Below are positions 32,153 through 44,600 of a stretch of DNA of 64,000 nt, one piece after another. Below the pieces are notes generated by a model. The model worked only from the letters and a program-made list of their open reading frames with translations, had not been told where the DNA came from and made no database searches. The translations under genes and the position numbers were made by a program. Origin of the DNA: Fragilaria crotonensis. Taxonomy: Eukaryota; Bacillariophyta; Fragilariophyceae; Fragilariales; Fragilariaceae. The stretch covers positions 662,434-726,433 of the forward strand of contig JAKSYS010000001.1 in assembly GCA_022925895.1 (NCBI GenBank), read 5' to 3'. Position 1 is the first letter of the stretch, and each line of letters begins with the position of its first letter.

Positions 32153-33671
32153 CTAGTTCATTGCATGGAACTCATAGTGGTCAACAAGTTTTTGCAATTG
32201 GCATTCCCATAGCAATGAAAGGCGTTTCGATTCGATAGGACACTGCCGTCTCTCCTCATCCTCCATAACTAAATCCTCTGTATTGTCTTCTCCTCGACCT
32301 GTAAGGGCATCTCCCCTTGGATCGTCTGTGAACAACCTGCCTAGACGATCCTTGACCCCATTTAGATAGTTCGGAAGGTCTTCATCCAGCCATCCATCGG
32401 TTTCGAGTAGAATGTTGTGGATGATACAGCATGTCGTGAACGCATTGTCAATATTCTTCTGCTTTCTCATCCGATTGAAAGTTTTGAGATAATGAAATCT
32501 CTTCTTCAGTATTCCGAACACGCACTCGATGTCCTTCCTCACGGATTCCATCATCCCTGCCCACTTCGACAATGGGCTACCGACGGCTCCAGATTTGACT
32601 GGGAACATCAAGCATGGCCAACGATGGTAACCACCATCACAAATCAAATATAATCCTTTGCTTACCTTTGTTCTTCCACGGCGATCCTTGGTTTCCCATG
32701 ACTGCGAATTTAGCCATCCATTTCCGTCGAGAAGGGACATCACGGAGTTGTCAGTTCTAACAATATGTTTATCATTGCGAGCACCTGGATGACCAGCTGA
32801 AACTGACTGAATGAACTTTCTCGACGTGCAAATCACTTCATATGCGATTGAAGTGTATCCTTCTTTACCCTTGTGCATATTCGTGTATTGCACTGGGCAC
32901 ATGTCCCACCCAATGTGAACACAGTCGACACTTCCAACACATCCTGGCAGACCCATTGCTTTGTATTCATCCACGACAAATTTCAATTGGATTGCCTCTT
33001 GAGGCATGTAAATAAACAGCTCTTTAACACTTGCCATAAGACCAACCCACTCGACAAAGAATTTGCGATGAACTTCCTCGCTGATATTTGTTTGGAGGCC
33101 AACCGAAAAATGGTTTGCCCCCATTCCAAGCGTATTCAGACACCCCAATAACTTGAGTTCGAGGTTCCCAACGGGGCGTCCAAACGCATCAACCTTGTAC
33201 TCGTGCCACTCTGGCCACCACATTCGCACAGAGAAATCAAGAATCCTTTCTTTGAATACCATGTACGGAACTCGAAATGCTCGACGAAATGATGTCGCAA
33301 CCTTGCCATCAGGGTCGTTAAGTTGGATTGCTTTCGCCTCCTGTGACAAAAATGCCGTCCACCATGCACTAGTGTTCATTGGATTTCGAACATAGACTCG
33401 ACGAGCTCTCTTGGGCATTGGTATGGGCAGCCAATGCAATGTCCGGCACGTCTTCTTCTTCTTCTTCATCATCGTCGTCGTCGTCGTTGCTGTCCTTGCT
33501 AGTAGTATCATCTGAGTCCTCGCTTGCGTCGCCTGAGTCAGCAGTACTACACTCGCTGCTGTCAACACAGAATCTATTGCCAGAAGTTGACATATTCACG
33601 CCACCACCAACAGTTGGGAGGAACGACATGTCCACACCAACAACTTTCGGAAGAAGATCGTCAATCGTCAT
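32153..33671 (-). pseudogene. PIF/Harbinger transposase (DDE_Tnp_4 type)
   Basis: Catalytic blocks: D in CVGSVDCVHIGW, D in LICDGGYHRWPCLMFP, E in RKDIECVFGILKKRF, followed by a helical HNILLETDG tail. The main frame is open from 33568 to 32153. Its first 45 residues look like an out-of-frame artefact (Thr/Lys runs). The natural N-terminus is in the next frame, starting at ATG 33671 (MTIDDLLPKVVGVDMSF) and passing an Asp/Glu run, with a one-base slip near 33420. Apart from that slip the enzyme looks complete. Confidence 0.85.
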
Positions 33672-33803
33672 GACTGCGAATAAAGTATGAATCATGAGTG
33701 TACGAGTACAATTTGTATAAAATTGCGGCGCGGACAGCACACTCGTTTAAGTTTACTGTCACATTTTGTGTGACGTTTCATCTCGGAACGTTCGAAAATG
33801 TTC

Positions 33804-33884
33804 CAGTGTGGCCACACTGAAAGGCAGTGTGACTTCAAACCGGTCTCTGTGTGTGTCGATGGAGCAAACGAGTGTGGCCACACT
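33804..33884. repeat. Two subterminal palindromes in the Harbinger element
   Basis: CAGTGTGGCCACACTG at 33804-33819 is a perfect 16-bp palindrome, and AGTGTGGCCACACT at 33871-33884 repeats its central 14 bp. Both sit inside the right subterminal region. A plausible role is binding of the transposase or its partner. Confidence 0.8.
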
Positions 33885-34640
33885 GTCTCGATGTGGTCGA
33901 TGTGTAGACACGTAGGCCACCGCAAACTGCCTGAAATGGAAATGAAATGAAATGAAACATGTGTATCAGTGGGCAAACTGCCGAAGCACATGGAAAAAAT
34001 CGAATGTGTCCTCTAATGTGTCAGGTTAAGAGAGGGTCTCAAATACTGTTCTTCATATCACGGAGAGGAGAACGAGAATCCCCACATTCTCAAATGACAT
34101 CTGAAACACCTGTGTGTGCCAAAGCGGACGACGACGATATGGGTTTTGTCAAGGTTTGCATCAATCGCAAATCTCATTTCATAGATATATTCATACATTT
34201 ATTTTCAGATAAATTGCCCATACCGGTAGAAGCAAGAGCGATCCTACGGTACTGTAGTACTACCGAAATCCACTCTTCCGATATACGGTTTTACTAGTAC
34301 CGTAGTACCGATGATACCGACACACACAGATGTACAAGTAGCGATTTATGATATACAGTAATGCAGTACGAGTACTCGGGTCTCAAGCCAGTTCTTTGCA
34401 CGTAGTGTCTGGTTGGTCTACGGTAGACTACTCACTCGTACTACCGGTAGAGTAGAGCAGTTGATAAAAAGCTTAACTCAGATCTCGGAAAAAGGCGACC
34501 GAATAATCTTCTTTGGATTATCATTGCATCGTGAACACCATTGCTATGCAGTTCCATTGATCATAGCACTCACATTCATATTCATAATCATACACTCTCG
34601 CTCACAGTCCAACGACTTACTGACTGTATCAGTAACGAGA

Positions 34641-36812
34641 ATGGACCTATCATCATATTCAATCAGTGCAATTACGAGGCGTCGACCTCTCACTCCCTCC
34701 AATTCATACATCAACAATACTGTTGCTGTCGCTTCTGCTACTGTATCTGGCTCTGGAGTCAGAGATAATCTTAGTTTGCAACAGAATCAACCACAACAAC
34801 AAGAACGCGAGAATACTCCTCAACACAACAATAAACTACATCGTCACTTGACCTTGACGGACATTATCTTTTACGGCGTCGGTTGCAGCGTCGGTGCTGG
34901 TATCTATTCCTTGGTGGGATTGGTGTTTCTCTCGCTGGACCCTCCATTGCCCTTTCCTTTCTCCTATGTGGTGGATCCTGTATCTTTACATCACTATCAT
35001 ATGCTGAATTTGCTGCTCGTGTTCCATTGGCCGGAAGTGCCTACACCTTTACCTACGTTAGCTTTGGAGAATTGTGCGCGTGGTTGGTCGGATGGAATTT
35101 GACCTTGGGATATGCCGTCAGTGCCGCTGTTGTGGCACGAAGTTGGGCCGACTATGTCATGGGATTTGTACAGGGATTCCTTGTTGACAGCGACGACAAT
35201 ACCAATTACAACAACAACAGCTCAACACAATGGCTTACCAAGTTACGTATACCAATGGTATTTGGCGACGACTACACCTGTTGTCCACTATCAATGGTCA
35301 TTATTGGATTTTGCACTCTGGTGCTTGTCACTGGCGTCAAGGAAAGTTCCAGATTCCAAACGGCCATGACCGTTTTGAATCTTTCCGTTCTCGGCTTTGT
35401 CCTTCTTGCTGGACTTGGAACTGGAACAGTACGCGCCGAAAACTTGTTTCCCATTTTCCCGCATGGGATTGCTGGAATGGCACGTGGTGCAGGATTGGTA
35501 TTCTTTGCCTATTTGGGATTCGATATGGTGGCCTGTCTCTCTGAAGAAGTCAAGAATCCTGAACGAAACATGCCCATTGGTATCATTGGGTCCCTCGTCG
35601 TTTCCATGTCCATCTACGTATCGGTAGCCCTAGTCGTCGTCGGAATGGCGCCAGCCATACTGCTCGGTCAAGACATTCCAGTCACCAACGCACTCTTGGC
35701 CAACGCATGCTGTTCACCGTCACAACAGTTGCAACAGGACGCCGTCACTACATGCCTCTCGTACGCTACATGCGATCCCATTCTCCTTCCCATATTATTT
35801 GTCGGCAGTCGCATCATTTCCTTTGGTGCCATTTTCGGATTGACCACGGCCACATTTTCATGTCTCATGGGCCAACCACGCATTTTCTACAGCATGGCAC
35901 AAGATGGACTACTCTTCAAGATTTATGCTCGCGTCCATCCTCGGACGGGAGTGCCCACCATTGGAACCATCCTGACTGGCATCTTTACAGCACTTGTGGC
36001 GTGTTTCTTTGATTTAGAATCTCTGGCAAACGCGATATCGTTGGGAACGCTTCAAGTTTTTACCTTTGTCAATGCGGGGGTGATCTTGTTGAGAATGAGA
36101 CCATTGACAACCATTTCCGATAATACTACTGCCAGCAGTCCATATGCCAAAGAAACGACACCCCTGTTGGGTGAGCCCAAATCACCAATTGTCAGGGACC
36201 CACGAGCCGCCGCAGTGGTGAGATCCCTGGGTTTGATCAAGAAATCATCTCGTGACATTCGGACCTCCTTGGGACTTCGAGGTAGCTACTACAACGTTCA
36301 CGACAATGGTGCCAAACCAGTTTGGCTAGTGGTTATCTTTACCGCGAGCGCAATCCTTGCATCGGTTGGACTATCCAATTCCTGGTACAGCTACAACAAC
36401 AACAGCACTTGGCACATCACTATCATGATCTTTGTCGTTTTACTACTTCCCATCAGCGCCATTATGCTCGTGACACTGCCAAGGTCTTCTCCACCTGAAA
36501 CATTTGCGTGTCCCCCTAGTCCCCGTTATTCCTCTATTGGGAATACTGTGCAATTCCTACATGATGGGATCCATGCCAAGCACAACGTGGCTCGTTATAT
36601 CGGCATGGCTCATGGCAGGGTTGCTCTTTTATGGCATTTATGGTATTCATCATTCTGAATTGCGTGAGTGTGTCGACGGGAGAACGCCCGCTGCTGCTGC
36701 TACAACTGCTGCTACATCTACAACTGCGTCTCTCTTGGAAGCTGCCAATGGTGTTGTTCCATCGGTTCATCCGTTACTGCCGCCTTTTGCAGATTTTGGA
36801 GAAAAGTTGTAA
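34641..36812 (+). pseudogene. Amino-acid permease of the APC family (CAT-like), two frame breaks
   Basis: A membrane transporter for amino acids, probably cationic ones, similar to CAT proteins. The start is ATG 34641, with a cytosolic Ser/Asn/Gln-rich tail and then TDIIFYGVGCSVGAGIYSLVG (helix 1). A slip near 34912 moves to the frame 34883-36658, which holds the conserved GPSIALSFLLCG, YAEFAARVPLAGSAYTF and GFDMVACLSEEVKNPERNMP blocks and about ten further hydrophobic helices. A second slip at a CCCCC run near 36497 restores PLVPVIPLLGILCNSYMMG and the last helices, ending at 36812. The CAT-specific C-terminal block is thus complete. The gene is probably either functional with two assembly errors or a very young pseudogene. 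Confidence 0.85.
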
Positions 36813-36962
36813 AATCAAGTTGTTATTGCAGTTATCGTGAGAAATCTTATGGGCAGTGGGTTCAAGATGACAGAAGCACATGATCGCAGCCCACTCCTGC
36901 GTGAGATGGTCAGAACTCAATGTTTATGAATGCTAGTATTATGATGGCCATGATTCACAAGT

Positions 36963-38136
36963 TCAGTAGAAGATTGTGTTGACCCTGTGATGGGTTTTGA
37001 GCTCTCCGTGTTGATTCATTCGTTCGCCCACCTGCCATAGGTGCCAATCGAGTGTGACGGCCGTCATGCGTGGAACGACAGCAGCATTCTCATCAGCATC
37101 ATCATCCGCCTTGGCAGCGATCGCATCATTCACCATCCGAACAAGCTCATCGACACAAACGACAGTTCCAGCTCGAATGGATACTTCTTCTTGTGAGTTC
37201 AGTTCCATGTAACAATCTACCTTGTTTTCCAGCTCGGGACTGTACGCGAGGGCACCAAAGTGTCGCAACACTTGAGGGACGCGATAATCGGCAAAGGTAG
37301 TCAGGTGGTCCATATGGTCAAGGTTCAAATGGAGGGCAGCATTCAAATCTCCCACGGCGATTTGAGCACGTTTGTACAGCGCCACCCAACGACCACGATA
37401 CGTGGTTTCATCGCGAAATCCAGGAAAGGTCCGACGAGGCACGCAACCAAATTGGGTGCCGATCCTGTGCGGCAGTAATCAAGGAAAGTGCTGTACCTTG
37501 ATAGTAGAACAGTAAGCCGTGTCCAAGTTCGTTCCAGAGACGACATCGTTCTTGATTGTTGGGTAGATAATGGCCTTGCAATTCTGGTTCAAGAGCGGCT
37601 TTCATGTCAGGAACAGTTAGTTCGGAAAGATGATTCGGATTGAAAAAGTAATCGTCATTTGTAAGGCTGTTGTCGTCTCGTTCGGCTAACTTTCGAAGCG
37701 CAATGGCCAGGTGATCATACTCTAAACTGTTGCTGTAGTTGCTGCTTTCCCTGTCACTGTGATTATTATTGTGTTGTTCATCATCATGAGGCCAAAAGCA
37801 GAAATTGATGGCATCCAATGCCAGAACGTAGAGAGCCACTCGTTCCTGTCGAAGAGTATCATTTCCCTGAAATTGTGAACCCGCGTAATGCCAACCATCG
37901 GCATCCCACTCAGTCGCATGGCCACCCAAAGAAATGATTGACTCTGTCAACGCCACGAGTCCATCATGTTGAATTTGGACGTGCGGGTTGTCCTTCAGGA
38001 CCATCGAACAAGTGCGTCGCACATTGTTACAAGGGCATAGGGACGGTGGTAAGGTACTGAAACCAATTGTACTCGGACTATGAGAAGTATTATCACAATC
38101 AGTACTTCCATTCGTAGTACTTGTACTCATTCTCAA
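36963..38136 (-). pseudogene. QNG1: Queuosine 5'-phosphate N-glycosylase/hydrolase (queuosine salvage), broken frame
   Basis: Qng1 releases queuine from queuosine 5'-phosphate so that eukaryotes can reuse it for tRNA modification. The N-terminal piece (37408-38136) has HVQIQHDGLVAL, DGWHYAGSQFQGNDTLRQER and LALDAINFCFWP. The C-terminal piece (36963-37442) has TFPGFRDETTYRGRWVALYK, KRAQIAVGDLNAAL, LTTFADYRVPQVLRHFGALA and the end HRVNTIFY. Between them, at about 37440-37500, the natural reading passes through a third frame (GSAPNLVACLV), so two single-base shifts lie within about 60 bp. The fold is otherwise complete and about the length of animal Qng1. Cytosolic, with no targeting signal. Confidence 0.88.
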
Positions 38137-38783
38137 GTTCGGAGGCTATCAGTGAGTGTACAGTGAGAGTGAGGCGAAATGAGAGGAGGGATGCGATTCT
38201 TGGTCATGAGTCAATGATAAAATGATTAGTGCTCCCGAAAACATTCGTTAAAAACTTCTCGCCCATCATCGCGCCGTTAGCCAACGTGTTGACAAAATTG
38301 AGAAATGTGCTACCAGTTCATTGTACTGGAGTACTTGTCAATGAACAAAATGAGTGTGGACTGTGAACTGTCAACTACCTGTCCACAGCAGATTCGATTT
38401 ACTGGTAAAGAGAGCTAAATTTCTTGTTCGCTGGACCTTCCCTGTACACTCGAATCTATAGAGCATATGCTGATTTTTACCTCTCTTTAAGTTAAATTGA
38501 CCGTGACCCATCACATCGTGACACCTGACACCTGGCAATCAAATTCTATTCTTGCAGTTGCTGTTGCGGTAGGCAGTAACGACAACAATGTGTTGTGGAG
38601 CGAATCAAGTGACCGCCGGTGCTTTCAACTACAATGGGTGTTGTAACGCATGCATGCTCATTTATAGACAGTGTGTTTGATTATGTACAGTTTGTTTGAT
38701 TTTGTACAGTTGAATTTTCGTGTTCCCAATTCATAAGGAGCAACGATTCAATAGCGACGTTTATACATCAAAACGATTCCCCC
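38137..38783. other. Spacer between QNG1 and the small acidic gene
   Basis: No frame, RNA gene or repeat that I can support. Confidence 0.4.
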
Positions 38784-39260
38784 CTACTCAGAGCATTCAT
38801 TATCGGCTGATGACATGGTGCCCTGCTTCAATCTTCGTCGGACAGTAACTCTTATTGAATCACAAATACTGTCCTCATCTTCGTCATCGTCATAGGTCTC
38901 GCCATTATAGCTCTCCTCGTAGTCTTCGTCTTGAAGGAAGTTTATGTTGTCTGCAAAAGTGAAATGAAAACTGTGTCCGTCCTCGCATTGCCAGTTATCG
39001 GAAGAAACACCAATGAACTCTTGAAATTTCATTAACAACAAGCTGTCGATTGCTTGTGAGGCTTCACCTGTACCGCTACTCGGACAGTTGGCCTGATCAC
39101 GCTGCCCGAATTGAAATCGGCTCAGTTGAGGGGGATTCTTGGCACTATCCGTTCCAATCGAGATGAAATCATCATGCTTCAGCTGGTGAGTGGAAGACTG
39201 AATATCATCTTCATTGTTGCTAGTGCATGTGCTGTGATCCGGATTCATTTTATTGAACAA
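38784..39260 (-). CDS. Small acidic hypothetical protein
   Basis: A 158-residue ORF. The composition is strongly acidic (EDYEESYNGETYDDDEDEDS near residues 110-135) with a short basic tail (RVTVRRRLKQ). No known domain, signal peptide or membrane helix is seen. Non-repetitive sequence and normal codon variety argue for a real gene, but nothing confirms it. The Met at 39260 could be replaced by a second one five residues later. Confidence 0.4.
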   Translation of the reverse strand: MFNKMNPDHSTCTSNNEDDIQSSTHQLKHDDFISIGTDSAKNPPQLSRFQFGQRDQANCPSSGTGEASQAIDSLLLMKFQEFIGVSSDNWQCEDGHSFHFTFADNINFLQDEDYEESYNGETYDDDEDEDSICDSIRVTVRRRLKQGTMSSADNECSE

Positions 39261-40400
39261 CTTTGCCGTATGGGCGTATTCGCTTTCTCGTGGTCGTCGT
39301 CGAAAAGTGTGCGCTGAGATTCGATTGGGTTTGTGAGAACGTCAAAAAGCTGTCAAACCGCAGCCTGCAGACGAGTCATCTCTTCGACCAAATGGCCAGA
39401 GCAGAAGGGCTCTCTGATAATTGATACTCTTCTCATAGTAGAAAATCTATTTGTGCCATCCCAATCGTGCCTCAAAATGTCTAAATGTTGGCAAGTAGAC
39501 TGACGATTTCGTGCGTACTTTGATTTGTTGGGCTATTGCTCCTTCGTCCATCAGGACATCGAAGACATCGGAATAGGAGTTGAAGGTCGGAACAAGCGCA
39601 GTACCTTAATTTAGAGACAGAATGACTCTGACGATTCCCGTACGTATGAATCTTTATCTCACAACTATTTGTAGTTTATTCCTGTCCAATCAAACAATTT
39701 AATTATACGAGTATTCGCGATAGTGGTCGAGATTCGAGATGTCAATGACAAAATAATGACGTACTGCAGTACGTAGTACCAATGGTGCAATCATTGTGAA
39801 GCCCTGTGTCCCATTTCAATTCTCTCCTATTACACCGCGGATTTACAAATACTCCGAGTTGCGTGTACATACTACGTATGATATAGCATTCAACATACTG
39901 TAGTAGTATTATGTAGTATATTTATGAATGTATAAAATTCATACTTCCAGTTACGTTTCTACAGTACAAGGCCCTTCAGTAGTCCAGTAGCTCGACGTAG
40001 CTATGGCACCATCGCAACATCTACAAAGGCATGTCCTATAAATACTACACTCTTCTTCACATGTTTATCAGATGTCTATTTCAAGGACTGCGTTTCATGG
40101 GTTTGAGTGGACTGGGTCCAAAATTCCTGTCTCTGGAAGCTACCCAGAATACGCCACATGTTGATGATGCTGGAGATTTTGATGATTGTTGCCAGATTTC
40201 ATGTCTGGCTGCCATCATTGCTGTCTGATCTACAATGGTCTGCTCATCAACTCTGTCAATGACAGTGAGTGCTCAGGAGCATCATAATTGGCACCAATGT
40301 AATCTGGATCCAACTGTTTCCCCCCTTAAAGTCAATGGTCAGCCAGGTTGTGCAAAATCATGCAAGTTTACGCAAGTTTTGATTAGCTACTATTGTTATC
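39261..40400. other. Spacer, GTA/TAC-rich, with a possible element relic at its right end
   Basis: 39740-40020 is rich in GTAC and TAGTA words. A 65-codon plus-strand frame (40031-40228) with a DDAGDFDDCC tail is too short to judge. No host gene is supported. Confidence 0.35.
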
Positions 40401-40401
40401 A

Positions 40402-41083
40402 TTAGTTGCTTGGCGGCCCCACAATCGGCATCCAGCCAATAGTCAACACATGAAACCTGGCTTGAAACATTCCAAACGCTCGCTCAATTTCTTCCTTTTG
40501 CCTCCTGGGCAGGGGCAAACAACTGCATCCTTGTTTCCGAATAGAAGTACATTTTGAGAAAGCAAGCAGACCGCCCGAAGATCCCATCAGACAACCAATT
40601 AACATAACTGTACTTGTTTCCATTCAAAGTTAAGTTTACCTTTTGAGTTTTCCTTGTGACTCCATTGTTAAACAGAGGTGACCTGCTCTCAAGAATATTG
40701 ATGTCATTCCATGTTGCAGGTGAGCCAAAGTGCAAAATGTTGTTGAATGGCATCATGTCAATCCCGTATCCTGTCTCGCCATTAACAACAATTGTCAGAT
40801 CTTTAAATCTGATTGACAACGGCGCTGGAGGTTCTCTATTGTTGTTCATTCGACGATTCTCTTGCTGCTTGCGATCTTGCAGCCTTGAAGGATTGCTTGA
40901 TAAATAATGCCCATCTCTTTTTGAACAGAGGTTGCGTTTGGAAGTCCCGTGAGAATGAAAGATTTGTTTGATACTCCTGCATACTGAAGTAACCGTACAG
41001 TAGATCTCAAGCAAAAACATCCGTACAAAATGTTGCAGTAGATAGTCCTCCACTAACTCGCTGTTTCGTGGTATTGTGAGCAT
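40402..41083 (-). pseudogene. Decayed PIF/Harbinger transposase fragment
   Basis: Minus-strand frames give PATWNDINILESRSPLFNNG, VNLTLNGNKYSYVNWLSDGIF (the second catalytic block, normally GYYLADGIYP) and, after a slip near 40480-40500, RRQKEEIERAFGMFQARFHV (the third catalytic Glu block). The order matches the plant-type Harbinger transposase domain. The N-terminal DNA-binding part and first catalytic Asp are not recognisable. It is unlike the Harbinger transposase at 32-33.7 kb, so it represents another family. Confidence 0.75.
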
Positions 41084-41456
41084 AGTTTGTTTGTTAAACT
41101 CAATTGCAGGTCATAATACAATCAGCCAGTGATGAGAACTACTAACTCTCCAATCAAACACTAAAGCCTTTCTCAGTAGATTCCACACAACAAACCTAAG
41201 TCCTCTTTTCAAGTAGGTTATACCGTAATGCAGCAGACTTTCATTTCACCCACATGGATGCCTCCCTGGGTCTCTCAGAGTAACCCAGCATCCCAGGAAG
41301 TCCTCCTAGTCTTTCAGTCTTGTTCATCTTGATAATGCTTATCCATCCATCATCATATAACCCACCAGCAGCCGAACATAGACTAGAGCTACTGTCGAGC
41401 GTTGTGTACGGTACTGAAATCGATACAGTTGTACTCCTCGGCATCTCAACAGTAGC

Positions 41457-41474
41457 ACTGTAGCACTCAACACA
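41457..41474. repeat. Left copy of the 18-bp LINE target-site duplication
   Basis: ACTGTAGCACTCAACACA, identical to 50154-50171. It is followed by an A run on the plus strand. Confidence 0.85.
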
Positions 41475-41601
41475 AAAAAAAGACCTAAAATCGTTTAACG
41501 TGCTGCCGCTGTTCTCACTGACTAGAAAACTCGACTCACACGATTGAACAGTACTCTATACGGGTACTGTCCAATAAAAAGTGCTTCCACAAACAATCAA
41601 A

Positions 41602-44600
41602 TCACGTGGAGACAAAATATGTACGAATCGACCGCACTCCTTGAATGGCTCGTGACTTAGCCCGACGCATACTGTCTCTTAGAATTTGTGCATTGACAGC
41701 AAGCCAGTTTTGATTCACCCATGTAGGTCGCTGAGCATGGTCCTGAAGAGTAGGAAGCAACAAATGCTGGATCTGAGGTTCCAATTGATGCCGCTGGTCA
41801 TATATCTCTTCTAATCTCCGGTTTACCTCTCGGCGTTCAGCTACAGCGTGTGTTTGTTTATCAACTCCGTGCACGTCAGCGTTGCGGGACTTCCAAAGTT
41901 CATACCACCATTCCCATATGACCAAGATAAGTTGTCGCTGCCATCGGGCGCCGGTTCGCTGAGCTTTCGTGCCATGTTTCTTTGGGACCACTCGTCGGTA
42001 ATAAGCTTCCTGCCTGATGCTCCATTCGTTGCTAAATCGTCCATTGAATATCTGACGCCAACCGATAACATTCTGCTGAATAATGATTTCTCGGAGCTCC
42101 GTTGGGTAAAATATTGGTGACACCGTCATATTGTCTTCCGATTGAAGCCACTGGAGCAACGCCTCTTGAAGTAAATGCCGGATTAGAGGGCTAGTCTTCT
42201 CTTGATCATGAAAAGTGTTTAAGCGTGTAAACAGTTCACGTCTCCAATTCGACCGAGCCTCTGCAGGACATCGAATGACATGATCGCGCGTTTCCCGGTC
42301 ACAAGAACATAATGGACACGTTCGTTTACCCGAGTCGATTCGATTTCGCATGCTGTGTGTTGGAAGACAGTCGTGGACAAGTTTCGAGAAATGAATGCGT
42401 CGCTTGATGGAGCTTTTCATGGCTTTGGCGTGAGCATCCCAATTAATGTGACGCATGATTGTTTCATTCAATGGTTCTTGACTTTTATATATTCGCGAAG
42501 TCCAGGAGCGGTGGCTGCATACCGAATTACTGCGTCGAAGTTTGCAGTGACCATGCCGTCGTTTAGAAGAAGATATGCTCCTGCATTGGGTGACATTAAA
42601 ACATGTGGCCGTGACATCCCAAACTCTTCCTGATAACGAGTGGCCAGCTTGTCAGCATCAACATTGAGTTGAGACATGAGTGATAATCGTTGATAAGGAG
42701 TATCGTTGTCTTGATGTCCTTTAACGTATTGGAGTCGGATATCGGGTAGTCGACGTAGGGATGCTTGAATCTCGATGAGAAGATCCCATTCAGGTGTCAA
42801 GACATCCAAGGGTTGCAAATGTGTCGCAACATACTCCAATGGTTCTTGACCTTCTTTCTGTTTCCCGAATAACCGATCTAGTAAGCTTTGACTATCAGTC
42901 CCTATCGTGCCCGTCCACTCACCAAACATTTCAGAATATTCGGCCAAACGAATAAGAAAACGAAGAATTGCCAACATGCCACTGCACTCAGCACGATACG
43001 AATCTACCGTGGCCCCCCTGGAGGGTCCGTTTCCACTTGCCATACGTTCACCCGTCGGAGCACTAATCATCCACCCAAATGCACCCTGAGTGTTATGCTT
43101 TGACGATCCATCGCAGCCCGCGAAAAAGCCATCTTGCAACTCCAGAACTGTCATCCGAGGATCATACGATGTACTCGTATAACGAAGGAGATCTTCTTCC
43201 CATGGGTCTAATTGCGCAATAAATTGTTCGAACGTTCTCGGGATAGGAAGCGATGGCTTTTCGGTTCTTTGAGTCGCTTTACTGAGAAGTTCCCACTCAT
43301 CTGATGCTTCCAGCATTCGGACGGCAACCGAGCGGCAGATCTTGGAAGATGATTATAGGATAATAGCTTTCCTGTCTCTTTTAATTTTCCATTTGTTGTA
43401 TTGAGACATTCCACGTATCCATCAACAGTCCTAATGGCCACTTTGTTCCGATACCCATACGAGAAATACTCCATGCGTCGCTCTCGATGGTCTCTCAGAA
43501 ATGGTCCGAGGGGTTGTAATAGTTTTCCCGAAGAGTTACTCCACAACCGATTCGCCTTCTTCCATAACTTCCACGTCGGCGTAGACGGTTTATCCTGGTG
43601 AATTTGAATCCATCGAGTACGACTACTCTGCAAGGATGGGGCCCCTTCCACTTTAGACAAATCAAGATATGTCCCATCTACCGTCACCAGATCTGAAATA
43701 GTAACCACTTGAAGGAATAGACGACAGTAGTTAATGCGTCGGATCTCACCTGCCGTGAACTTTCCAGAATGAACAACCCAATCCATTATAAATGAATCAT
43801 GTTCACGTTCTAAGTGCGGAACGATTCCCGAATCAACATGAATACTCGCACGAATGTTTGCCAAATAATGACGCAGAGAAGCTATCCACTTGGAATCAAG
43901 GTGAGGAAGTGGGGTAGTAACGTCTTCGAGAATAGATATCGAGATACCCGCAGCATATTGACACCATTCCAACAAGATCCTCAACATATCGCCCACTGGA
44001 GTATTAGATCTCCAGTGACGAAGAAACAGTCGAATCTGTCCAATACCTTGTTGATCGTACAAGCGTCGAAAGTTTGATCCGCCGTATTCAAGAGGACCAT
44101 ACAAGATTTCTCTCTTCATGTTACGATTGTAACCACACTTTGCAAAAATAATCGACATAGCCTTGCGTTGAATTTGTGTTAGCTGCCGTTCAGTGAAATG
44201 GGAATTTGCCAATGGATAGCTCATACTTGGTAGATAAGTCGCGAAGTAGAAAGTCCATGATTCCTCACGAGTGAGATTTGTGGACCACAGAAAAGATGTT
44301 AACTCCTTACTTTTGTCCTGTAATTTCTTGAATTGCACTCGTTGGGTACCCGCAGGCTCTTTATAGTGTCCAAGAGTTTTATGCGCCTCATACGTGGACA
44401 AGTATTGGAGTTCTTGGTCTTCTCCTGCCAGTGCATCTGGGACCGTGACCGTACCATAATTTTCCCGATCGTTGTATAACACCGGCGAGCCTGATGCAGT
44501 GAATTTCCAGGTTAGGACATGATAGGAGCATTTAGAGTTCGAGTGATCCCCAGATACTGCCAACAATCTCGACCAAGCGGTTGCATTCGCTTTCATCTTC

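Larger units (their letters stand above)
30272..34025. mobile_element. PIF/Harbinger DNA transposon
   Basis: The left end CCTGACACACTGAG ... GACACATTCGAT (30272-30301) is matched inverted by ATCGAATGTGTC ... CTAATGTGTCAGG (33999-34025). Both ends abut TTAA (30268-30271 and 34026-34029), in accord with the 3-bp TTA/TAA target duplication of this superfamily. The 3754-bp element holds a Harbinger transposase on the minus strand and a convergent second gene on the plus strand. Two genes, a DDE transposase and a DNA-binding partner, are the usual Harbinger set. Confidence 0.9.

Noticed and set aside
34413-34640. Upstream start for the amino-acid permease at 34413
   Set aside because: The extra 76 residues are not typical of the family; Met at 34641 gives a normal cytosolic N-terminus.
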